Shown here piece after piece: positions 57,901-64,000 of a DNA stretch of 64,000 nucleotides (within the stretch, counting starts at the first letter, position 1; each line of letters opens with the position of its first letter). The position numbers and the translations under genes are program-made. The notes beneath the pieces were generated by a model. It was not told the origin of the DNA, did no database searches, and saw nothing but the letters and a program-made list of their open reading frames with translations. The stretch is taken from assembly GCF_019649055.1 (NCBI RefSeq), contig NW_026570224.1:124001-188000 (forward strand), written 5' to 3'. The DNA comes from Paramacrobiotus metropolitanus (Eukaryota; Tardigrada; Eutardigrada; Parachela; Macrobiotidae).

Positions 57901-58476
57901 CGGGTTCAGGACCCCAATAAGGGTCCGTCCGACAAACTAAGCCCGGAGGAACCTCCCAAACCCAAGGGAAAACGTGGCCGACCGAGGAAGAAGCCTCCGT
58001 CGGACTTCGAGACACCAGCCCTGCAGGAACTGCAGAAGCAGGCTGTGATAGAGGATGAACCCGAGGCCGTCCCGGAGAAACCCAAGGACTTAGCCGGATC
58101 ATCCGAGGCTAACCCGAAGAAGTCAGTGGACTTAGCCGCAAAACCCGAGGCTACCTTAACCAAGCCTAAGGAGCCTAAGGCACCGAAGGAGAAGCCGGTA
58201 AAAGTGAAGAAACCGGTGAAGAAGCGACCTGACACACCGGTCGCGGCAATCCCAACCGATAAGACGGTTGAACCCCCGGCTCCGAAGCGGAAGTACGGGA
58301 CGGTCAAGAAGCCTAAGTTAACGGCTCAGGAGGTACTTGAAGAAGCTCAAGTGGCCGAAGACGAAGCACACAAGGATATCCTCGACAGGATCGCTGAAGG
58401 ACGGGCAGAACCGGTCAAATCGACCAAACAAACAAAGAAGCTTAAAGCACCAAAACCCACCACACCACAAACATAG
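54850..58476 (+). CDS. pol: Retroelement pol part 2: RT, RNase H, integrase with AT-hook tail
   Basis: True RT sequence in this frame starts at about 54915 (INYIKLNAVTKKNNYPLP). RT motifs: KVDCQSAFWQIPM, FNRMPFGVCNGPATFQ, YIDDI near 55209, FLGHVLSKAGV and the connection LRSFLGLANYYRKFIRNYA. RNase H: ECDASGAGLGAVLSQ and RTDHRALQNL. Integrase: an HHCC zinc finger ending CPRC near 56799, then the DDE triad in YADFKGPLP, HTDQGSHF and QVERSMQ, and a C-terminal barrel (RDLVLVEYPNKDP). This order is diagnostic for Ty3/gypsy. The tail of about 230 residues is Lys/Pro/Glu-rich and carries a GRPRKK AT-hook at 57972-57992. There is no chromodomain that I can see. Apart from the break at its start the frame is clean for 3.5 kb. 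Confidence 0.9.
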   Translation: MELPRGLGSQEKPGRLRRNQVCINYIKLNAVTKKNNYPLPNPDELLDKCAGMEYYGKVDCQSAFWQIPMDEASKDMTTFVTPEGMYRFNRMPFGVCNGPATFQMHVDKITAKARKKGVFAYIDDIIFFGRTFEEFKEAFRATLDCLLEAGFTIKPSKCEVGTDKLPFLGHVLSKAGVQTDDEKVAAIAQHQPPRTERQLRSFLGLANYYRKFIRNYAQRTSKMYELLRKTNSIRTDWTDDHTAEFNGIKEALTTAPVLAKFDPTKKTVIECDASGAGLGAVLSQEDHPVAFASRVLHGAEKNYGVTEWECLAVVWAVQKFKHFIDHGPFTVRTDHRALQNLMRCESNRPGINPRLTRWALALQGKDITIEYKPGVFCDNADALSRWPLERPDDNDPHEELDQVPNFEDFKDEIKIRSLRVQRHEIKEKSRRHPDLILEPGGWTDEAKIRSLRVAAEWRQTTNMRRPVPKATPLPGCKVISDWNDLSTPYVRVTNVVIPDDPGSQGESRVGTVKVRTTEDNGPEVPGSQGEPEDEGEKPMESHKELRRLQLRDPHLRKKIDELENQDQLDHKSPLLEHYQMSGGLLYRLTTHNTKLERRFVVPLFMRKGIIRALHDGKTGNHFGRVKTLEAAKLRYYWDRMLSDIHDYVDNCPRCTLVNKPRTKPPGKLQKMEVGEPWFRIYADFKGPLPRTESKGYQYIAVVTDQFTKFTIARATKTNSAKEFEKFFVEDVVLKYGMPTHLHTDQGSHFTAKTFAKVARIFGIKHTFGTAYHPEGQGQVERSMQTIWDGIRKECDAKDGHRWHRNLQYVVCGINRAKHATTGFSPYYMLYGREMTIPQDVITGTNAPEHYTDKEQYIRRMKERLQRAHDIAKTNIDEAFEKAAELYNKKKSVPDFQKRDLVLVEYPNKDPTRKERYDGVWTVLNYKGPNNLWLRNVETGKEDVVAVDRCKHHPSNKRRRITRSYGQKKSEVTPGKNLATVPYPHEGQPARNTRARKANSTEEKPKEPTKEPQKPDLTRVQDPNKGPSDKLSPEEPPKPKGKRGRPRKKPPSDFETPALQELQKQAVIEDEPEAVPEKPKDLAGSSEANPKKSVDLAAKPEATLTKPKEPKAPKEKPVKVKKPVKKRPDTPVAAIPTDKTVEPPAPKRKYGTVKKPKLTAQEVLEEAQVAEDEAHKDILDRIAEGRAEPVKSTKQTKKLKAPKPTTPQT
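57552..57585 (+). other. Strong hairpin in integrase coding sequence (CAATAA loop)
   Basis: CCTGGTAG (57552-57559), three unpaired bases, ATCC, loop CAATAA, GGAT, one base, CTACCAGG (57578-57585). Twelve pairs, extended by T-A at 57551/57586. It is one of the longest stems of the family. Confidence 0.8.
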
Positions 58477-58650
58477 GGCCATAGTTAACCTAGAATAAGT
58501 TAGGGCTTAGCTAGGACATAGTTAAGAATGGACCTTTGGTGTCGGAATGGGACCTCTTCAGTTGTGCATGGAATCTTCAGTTGAACTTATTTGGCCTTAT
58601 CAGAATGCTAACGAGCCGTATCTCCTTTATCCCAATAGCCTCTCATAACG
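58477..58650. other. Short gap between pol and the downstream frame
   Basis: 174 bases without a frame; no polypurine tract or LTR start recognised here, so the element continues. Confidence 0.5.
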
Positions 58651-61600
58651 ATGTCTGACCGACGACGAGACCCTCCGTCGAGTGGATCGAACAGCAGCCG
58701 ACGCGACAACCGACGATCTCAGCCGTACCCGCACGACCGATCGGGTTCCCGAGCTGAAACGCGTTCGGCCACCCAAACCCCAATTCCACAGGTAACAAAT
58801 CCGCATGCGAACGTAGCGGCAGATTCTTTGGCAGGTTTAACGGTCGGGTCACGGATGGTCACTCAACCCCGAACGATCCCCCTCCAGACCTTGCCACCGG
58901 GCACTATGCTCGACGAAACCGGACTTTTGGTGAATGTGAGCGCGGCCACCGGTCAGAACGTACCGGCAGTACCGATCGACCCAATAGGTCGGATCCGCCC
59001 GCCACTTGTATCGGGACCATTCATCCCCGGACCAGTCATGTCACCGACGCTACCATACATCCCGATTACGGTAACGAGCATCCAGCCGGCCCCAATAGGG
59101 CCGCTGATGACTCAAGCCGGGATGAATCCCATGCCGAACCAAATGTTCGCCATGTTCACCCAATGCTGCAACCAGATGGGTATGAACCAGCCACAAGGCG
59201 GCGCGGTCAACCCTCTGATGGGATACCCCATAGTGACTGGACCCACGGGAGCCTCGCAGCAGCCGACTTTACCGGCGGCGCCACGACAGGATGGCACAAA
59301 TATGCCTCCGGTGGTATCAGCGACGGCTAGGCCGGAACGTCAACGGACACCATCCCCGTTCACTCGATACTACGAGGATGGAACGAAGGCCTTCTCGGTT
59401 CATATGCTGAAAAGACCGAAGTCTCCGACATCGACAGCAGAGGCACCCCCAGCTCAACTGACAACTGAACCCTTGACACCCGGACCTTCCACAGCCAGAC
59501 CTTCGGCAACCGCAATTACGGTTGAACCGACCTCGGCCGCATCTTCGGCCGGATCGCGAAGGCAGATCCGACCCTCGGAAGAACTCACACTGGGTCTTAT
59601 GGAAGCTGAGAGTGAATGGACCCTCGTCCAGCGCAAGATAGAAGCTCTCAAGTTGAGCGACCCTAACTTTGCGCAGGAATTGACCCGATTGAACTCGGAA
59701 ATGAAGGAACTGGAACAATATATCCAGGATACCCGAGCCATACTTAGAGCCCGGAAGTCAACCTCCGAGACCCCAGCCTCAGAAAGAGGGCCAGCCTTAG
59801 CAACCGCAACTACGGGGGCTTCGGCTGGAGCGACCAACCCTCCTCCCCACCCTTCGACGGCCGAAGTACATGCATTAATTGCACACACTAAAGCCGTGAT
59901 CGAACAAATGCAGGATCAGAGGCTGATCGAGGTCGAAGGCTCGGGGAACAGACCGAGACGAGACATACAGACGTGGACCAACATCCTGACCACGGGAGTC
60001 GAAGAACTCCGGAAACTGGTGGCACAAACCCCTGTAACGGGAGGCCAACTTCAGCAACTCCGAGATCAATACCGGAATTTAGACTCCCAAATGTGGGAGG
60101 CTTCGGATTACTACTGGACCTTAAAAGCCCGGAAGTCAACCTCCGAGACTCCAGCCTCAGAAAGAGGGCCAGCCTTAGCAACCGCAACTACGGGGGCTTC
60201 GGCTGGAGCGACCAACTCTCCTCCTCACCCTTCAATAGCCGAAGTACACGCATTGCTCGGACAGACCGAAGCTCTCGTGAAAGGGATGAGAGGCCAGATA
60301 CAAGCCGAAGGACTGGAAAATCCGGCATCTGAACGCACGTGGGTCAGCTCCTTGAACCTTGGAGTAGAAATACTCCGGAAACTGCTGTCGCGAACCCCTC
60401 TAACAGGACAACAACTGCAATTGATCCACACCCATTATTGGCTTCTGAAGGCCCAGATCGAAGAGGCGCGAAACGAACACCCTCTGGCACCCCCGAGAAC
60501 GGTGGACAATGTGCCCGGACCGACGAGCCGAGGGACAGAATGGGGATCAGCCGTCGCAACCACAAGTATGGGGGCTTCGGCTGGTACAACAAGGACCCCG
60601 GAAGACAGAGAAGCGAGCCCAAGCCGGCTACAGGTTTACGCAACCTTGAGGGAGTCGGACGACTTAGCGGTGAGACTTAACCGCGAGCACCAGGAAACTT
60701 CACCGACCGACCCTCGGTACTTGGATCAGGAGTTGACCATCAACCGTATCATCCATGACTCCTACATGCTCCGACGGTCAACTGAAGTTACTAACTTCAC
60801 CCCGCAGCAGATTCAGCAGTCCCGACAAGCGTTCCGGAATCTGCGTAGGATCATCGACGACAACCAAAACCCGGTATCACCGACCCCGCGTGACGTAGCC
60901 AAGTCAGACGCGTTTGTGGCTGTCCGCAGAACTCGGCAACAAGGACTTGTACTCCTAACGGAACTACGCCGACGCCGAGACCGATACCCTCTTAACTCGG
61001 AACAGTGGGCAGAAACCGAGAAGCTCAACATCGAGATCCAATTGAAGCTCGGTGAAATTGAGCGTCTCAGCCACGACAGAATCCCAGCGGACGTCCGTGA
61101 CAGATGGCTCCTGGAAGGCGCGGTGGCCTATGTGGACCAACAGATAGCGGCCTTCAACCTAACCGAGGGAGCCGGACCGGAAGGGCAACAACCAAGCCCC
61201 ACCACCCGCCAGGCGTACGACCGAGCCAGAGACAGAATGGCACTCTGGGAAAGAGTCAACCGAGTAAGGAGGCTCAGCGACAACATCATAACGATGTTGA
61301 TAAGACGCCGTGAACAGGCCTACAGCCTCAACGGACAAGAAGCCGCCCGACGAGTTACTGACCTAATTGTCGAAGTCAACCGGGAGACAGCCGACATTGC
61401 AGGCTTAGTCTGGGAAGGGATCCCAACAGGACCCTGGGAAACCCGTGAGCTCCCGAGACTTCTGTCCTCCATCGAACGACGTGCCGACAATTACGGCATA
61501 GTCCTCTCCGACGACTCATCAAACCGGCCTGACGAAGCCGAAGCCAGACTTTGGAAGTGGCAAGAGATCAGGAAGACCTTAGAAAAGGGCCATACGCTCC

Positions 61601-63237
61601 TATCCACCTTAGAACAGAGAAATAGGCTAGAGGACAAGCCTTACTCTGACAGGGACCGTGAACAGGCCAAATTACTGAATGACCGGAACAACTTGACGTG
61701 CAACCTCCGTCAAGTCGCCAGACTCACCGAGGCTGGAATGCCAACAGCACCGGCCGACATCCGGGAGTTAGATGCGCTACTGGGATACCTCGGTACACGC
61801 ATCGCCGAAGAGGGCGACCTGGACTCGGATGAATACTCGGAATACAGTCCGAGCCGGAGCCGCAGCCGAGATGGTGAACCAACAGTGACCCCCGGCCCAG
61901 GCTCACACCGAAGCGCATCACCAATGTCAGAACCTCCGTCACCGATACCCTCACCGGACATCGAGATGCTCGATGACCCACCGGAAATGGACTTCGGTAT
62001 CACCATAACTACCGAAGAGTTGAGGAGGGACTTAGCCGAAACTGAGCTAACGGCGGACCTTCTGACCCAGCGGATTGCTACGCTGCAGCCGGGCGATGCG
62101 ACCCTAAGGACCATCACCGAACAGCGCGATATGGCTCGTGGGCATGCCGAAAAACTCCGGAGGAAGTTAGAGGAAAGAAGCCACAAGGAGGCTCAACCTC
62201 GGACCCCCGGACCTCAACAGGCTCAACCATCGGGGCTCCCTCAACCTCGGACCCCCGGACCCTCGAGGGTCAACCCAACTGAGCCACCTCAACTCCAACC
62301 AGCCCCGACAGAACAGGAGATTCAAATCCTCCGTGATGACATAGCCCTTAACGAAGGCTATGCCCGGGACTTAGCCGCCCAGGCTAATCAGTTGGAGGAT
62401 CGGACCCCGGCTCAGAAGAAGCTGAAGGAGCGGATCCAAGACCAGTACGTAATGGCCATGATGGATGTGGAGAGCTTAAAAGCCGACCTAGAAGTGGCAC
62501 TTGCAAAAAGGAAGCATGAGGAAGAGAGCCGCAAAACGGTTCCACCTCAGCCTCCGGCCACTCAGCCGACCCAAGCCTCGGCAAACCAGGCAACTCAGCC
62601 TCCGGTCAACCCGCCGACTCAAACCCCTGCGAATCCACCGCAGCAATCGGAACGGCCGGTAGCGACCCAACAGGTTGCACCGACCCAGCGCCTTTCGCCC
62701 CGCTCAATGGTACGGGCGATGGAAAACATACCGGACCCGGGAGTTCTGCCGCCCGACGCTCAACCCTACATAGTTGAAGCCATGACTCGGGCTAATAATA
62801 TCTTGACTGAGATGCGGACTCGCCGAGGCTTCTGCGACCGTCATAGCGCAGAATTCTTCAAACTGGATGGCGACATCACCGGAGTTGAGAACCACACCAG
62901 AGCAACCCGGATACTTCTACACCCGGAAACTCCGAAGCATCAGTACAGCCAGGCTCAGCTGCAATCATGCGTGCTTTGGCTCTCGGGCTTCATCCGGGAT
63001 TATGAGGAAGAAAAGCAGACCAAGGAACGGCGAGAGGCAGACCGAGCCTCCGAGGATCAGTCTCGGATTAGGCAGATCGAACCCCCAGAGCAGGGTACAT
63101 CTGACCAATCAACCCGGAGACCGACCATCAAGCCACCCTCGACGGCTACTCCACCGTCAGGAAATTGGCCACTGGCAGTACCCGGAATGGAGGAAACAAC
63201 CGGCGAGCACTTCAGCGAGCCGAGGATCCAGCCATGA
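58651..63237 (+). CDS. Retroelement third ORF, 1528 codons, unknown function
   Basis: A single uninterrupted frame after integrase. It starts MSDRRRDPPSSGSNSSRRDN, a basic low-complexity head, then about 250 residues of Pro/Gly/Met-rich sequence, then long helical segments rich in Leu, Glu, Arg and Gln. Two near-identical DNA segments (59750-59876 and 60127-60253) begin related modules of about 125 residues, and a more diverged third begins near 60550. Ser/Arg and acidic parts (YSEYSPSRSRSRDGE) follow, then more helices. No signal peptide or transmembrane segment is visible, so it is not an ordinary env. Codon style is the same as Gag, and hairpins of the CAAYA family run through it. It could be a structural or nucleic-acid-binding accessory protein. 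Confidence 0.7.
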   Translation: MSDRRRDPPSSGSNSSRRDNRRSQPYPHDRSGSRAETRSATQTPIPQVTNPHANVAADSLAGLTVGSRMVTQPRTIPLQTLPPGTMLDETGLLVNVSAATGQNVPAVPIDPIGRIRPPLVSGPFIPGPVMSPTLPYIPITVTSIQPAPIGPLMTQAGMNPMPNQMFAMFTQCCNQMGMNQPQGGAVNPLMGYPIVTGPTGASQQPTLPAAPRQDGTNMPPVVSATARPERQRTPSPFTRYYEDGTKAFSVHMLKRPKSPTSTAEAPPAQLTTEPLTPGPSTARPSATAITVEPTSAASSAGSRRQIRPSEELTLGLMEAESEWTLVQRKIEALKLSDPNFAQELTRLNSEMKELEQYIQDTRAILRARKSTSETPASERGPALATATTGASAGATNPPPHPSTAEVHALIAHTKAVIEQMQDQRLIEVEGSGNRPRRDIQTWTNILTTGVEELRKLVAQTPVTGGQLQQLRDQYRNLDSQMWEASDYYWTLKARKSTSETPASERGPALATATTGASAGATNSPPHPSIAEVHALLGQTEALVKGMRGQIQAEGLENPASERTWVSSLNLGVEILRKLLSRTPLTGQQLQLIHTHYWLLKAQIEEARNEHPLAPPRTVDNVPGPTSRGTEWGSAVATTSMGASAGTTRTPEDREASPSRLQVYATLRESDDLAVRLNREHQETSPTDPRYLDQELTINRIIHDSYMLRRSTEVTNFTPQQIQQSRQAFRNLRRIIDDNQNPVSPTPRDVAKSDAFVAVRRTRQQGLVLLTELRRRRDRYPLNSEQWAETEKLNIEIQLKLGEIERLSHDRIPADVRDRWLLEGAVAYVDQQIAAFNLTEGAGPEGQQPSPTTRQAYDRARDRMALWERVNRVRRLSDNIITMLIRRREQAYSLNGQEAARRVTDLIVEVNRETADIAGLVWEGIPTGPWETRELPRLLSSIERRADNYGIVLSDDSSNRPDEAEARLWKWQEIRKTLEKGHTLLSTLEQRNRLEDKPYSDRDREQAKLLNDRNNLTCNLRQVARLTEAGMPTAPADIRELDALLGYLGTRIAEEGDLDSDEYSEYSPSRSRSRDGEPTVTPGPGSHRSASPMSEPPSPIPSPDIEMLDDPPEMDFGITITTEELRRDLAETELTADLLTQRIATLQPGDATLRTITEQRDMARGHAEKLRRKLEERSHKEAQPRTPGPQQAQPSGLPQPRTPGPSRVNPTEPPQLQPAPTEQEIQILRDDIALNEGYARDLAAQANQLEDRTPAQKKLKERIQDQYVMAMMDVESLKADLEVALAKRKHEEESRKTVPPQPPATQPTQASANQATQPPVNPPTQTPANPPQQSERPVATQQVAPTQRLSPRSMVRAMENIPDPGVLPPDAQPYIVEAMTRANNILTEMRTRRGFCDRHSAEFFKLDGDITGVENHTRATRILLHPETPKHQYSQAQLQSCVLWLSGFIRDYEEEKQTKERREADRASEDQSRIRQIEPPEQGTSDQSTRRPTIKPPSTATPPSGNWPLAVPGMEETTGEHFSEPRIQP
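59750..60253 (+). repeat. Internal duplication within the third ORF
   Basis: About 127 bases starting GCCCGGAAGTCAACCTCCGA occur at 59750-59876 and again at 60127-60253 with only a handful of differences, most of them silent. The unit spacing is about 377 bases. A degenerate third start (GGGGGCTTCGGCTGG) is at about 60570. Confidence 0.9.
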
Positions 63238-63238
63238 G

Positions 63239-64000
63239 ATGCATGCCCAACTGCATGCCATGAACGCCTGGGACCCTAGGGCAGCAAGGCTCGACGTTGA
63301 CACCAATACTCTGGACACGAGCCGGAAGACCATTGCCACCATACTCACCCTATCGGCAGCGAGATCTTCGGACACCGAGGAGACCCTGATACAGGCGCTG
63401 CAAGACATTAAGCGGATCACCGAGGGTTACTACCGTAACAAGCGACGTGAAGCCGCGGAGCGTAAAGCCCAACAGGCTAAGCCACCCGCACGACCAGCTA
63501 CACCGCCCGGTGAACCTATGGATGTTCCACCCTTAGAAGGTGAAGAAGAGACCCTTGAGCCCTCCACAGCGGAACGGGAAGCTTACGCTCGGACGCGGGA
63601 CTTAACCCCGGACCCACCGAGCACAAGCAAGGCACCGAGGCCAACAACATTGCCGGTACCCCCAATAGGCGGTTCGGCTCGGCCAAAACGAACGGAACAG
63701 GTGCTCGTCATCCGACGTCCGACTGAACAGTCTGATGACCCGGAGAGAACCCCGGATGGAAGGGCTATTCATCAGCCCGGAGGCCCAGACTCGCCCAAGT
63801 TCGCGAGGAAGCCTCGGTCTAAGGACAGGGATGAGGACAAAGGCCCGAAACGGAAGCTGTTCTCATCATCACCGAGACAAGTCCGGACCCTCGAACGGGT
63901 CCGAGAGATTGTGATGCGGGAAACAGCTTCAGACCCATCGAAGCCCCATCAGAAGGTACGACCGACGCCGGGTGAGAGCCACAAGACGGCCCCCCAGCCT
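63239..64000 (+). CDS. Retroelement fourth frame, open to the window edge
   Basis: ATG at 63239, one base after the stop of the third ORF (TGA at 63235-63237), in the next frame; a second ATG is at 63260. It is open for over 250 codons to the window end. It starts with a helical part (ARLDVDTNTLDTSRKTIATI, LIQALQDIKRITEGYYRNKR), then Pro/Lys/Arg-rich sequence with PKRKLFSSSPRQVRTLERV. The style matches the third ORF, so this may be its continuation after a one-base indel rather than a separate gene. Function unknown. Confidence 0.55.
   Translation, partial: MHAQLHAMNAWDPRAARLDVDTNTLDTSRKTIATILTLSAARSSDTEETLIQALQDIKRITEGYYRNKRREAAERKAQQAKPPARPATPPGEPMDVPPLEGEEETLEPSTAEREAYARTRDLTPDPPSTSKAPRPTTLPVPPIGGSARPKRTEQVLVIRRPTEQSDDPERTPDGRAIHQPGGPDSPKFARKPRSKDRDEDKGPKRKLFSSSPRQVRTLERVREIVMRETASDPSKPHQKVRPTPGESHKTAPQP

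Larger units (their letters stand above)
44095..64000 (+). mobile_element. Very large Ty3/gypsy-type LTR retroelement, incomplete at the right edge
   Basis: From about 44.1 kb the sequence changes to a G+C-rich style with frequent CCTCGGA and CCAACAGG words and long plus-strand frames to the window end. The order leader frames, Gag, protease, RT, RNase H, integrase, with integrase last in pol, is that of Ty3/gypsy elements. Two further long frames follow pol. The left boundary is a guess: TGTTGGGCCAGTCGC at 44095 could begin an LTR, and an AATAAA at 44470-44475 could be its polyadenylation signal. The 3' LTR is not in the window, so neither LTR length, primer-binding site nor target duplication could be checked. 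At least 19.9 kb long, it is much larger than most Ty3/gypsy elements. It carries several frame breaks. Confidence 0.8.

Noticed and set aside
58651-63237. Third ORF as an envelope gene
   Set aside because: It has the position of env but no signal peptide, transmembrane segment or cysteine-rich ectodomain; it is helical and low-complexity.
1-64000. CRISPR arrays, bacterial operons, rRNA or tRNA genes
   Set aside because: No regular repeat-spacer array, Shine-Dalgarno-led operon or cloverleaf was seen; intron structure shows eukaryotic nuclear DNA.

Overview
The window looks like an invertebrate animal genome. Genes are split by short GT-AG introns. It carries a natriuretic-peptide-receptor-like ectodomain, three-finger (Ly6/uPAR-type) domains, an Ig-domain gene and an F-box gene, plus LINE, MITE and Ty3/gypsy elements. 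The short introns, 18-base microexons and one widespread arthropod-type MITE suggest an ecdysozoan, and a tardigrade is plausible. That is inference; nothing here proves the species.

Layout. 1-3.4 kb: a damaged non-LTR retrotransposon (minus strand), apparently sitting in an intron of a receptor gene whose first four exons follow at 3.5-4.95 kb (minus). 6.0-42.9 kb: an array of five same-strand paralogues (TFP1-TFP5), each with eight or nine exons in one pattern: signal-peptide exon, three-finger domain A, a microexon of 18-21 bases, a hydrophobic linker exon, three-finger domain B, then Thr/Asn-rich exons and a GPI-type tail. Domain A is frame-damaged in TFP1 and TFP5, while domain B is open in all five. 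Between them lie an Ig-domain gene on the opposite strand (17 kb), two MITEs, an F-box gene with an FMRP-like Agenet/Tudor region (32.6-34.1 kb) and a 1.67-kb transposon with terminal inverted repeats and a TA target duplication (34.3-36.0 kb).

From about 44.1 kb to the right edge lies one very large Ty3/gypsy-type retroelement, clearly richer in G+C than its host DNA and cut by the window end. It encodes S/T/P-rich leader frames, a coiled-coil Gag with a Tyr/Gly/Gln low-complexity plus RGG region and a CCHC knuckle, protease, RT, RNase H, integrase with an AT-hook tail, and then two or more long frames of unknown function. Several single-base frame breaks are present.

The strongest unexplained signal is a family of small hairpins scattered through this retroelement. 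They share a loop CAAYA (or CAATAA/CAATTA), while the stems differ from site to site but still pair, often with a lower stem beyond a small internal loop. They occur in leader and coding DNA and in all three codon registers, so a protein-level explanation is unlikely. The second main signal is the architecture of the TFP genes, which look like fused pairs of single-domain Ly6 genes with the old membrane-anchor signal and the old signal peptide kept side by side in the linker.

All exon boundaries were read by eye from splice sites, phase and comparison among the five paralogues; no search or folding program was run.
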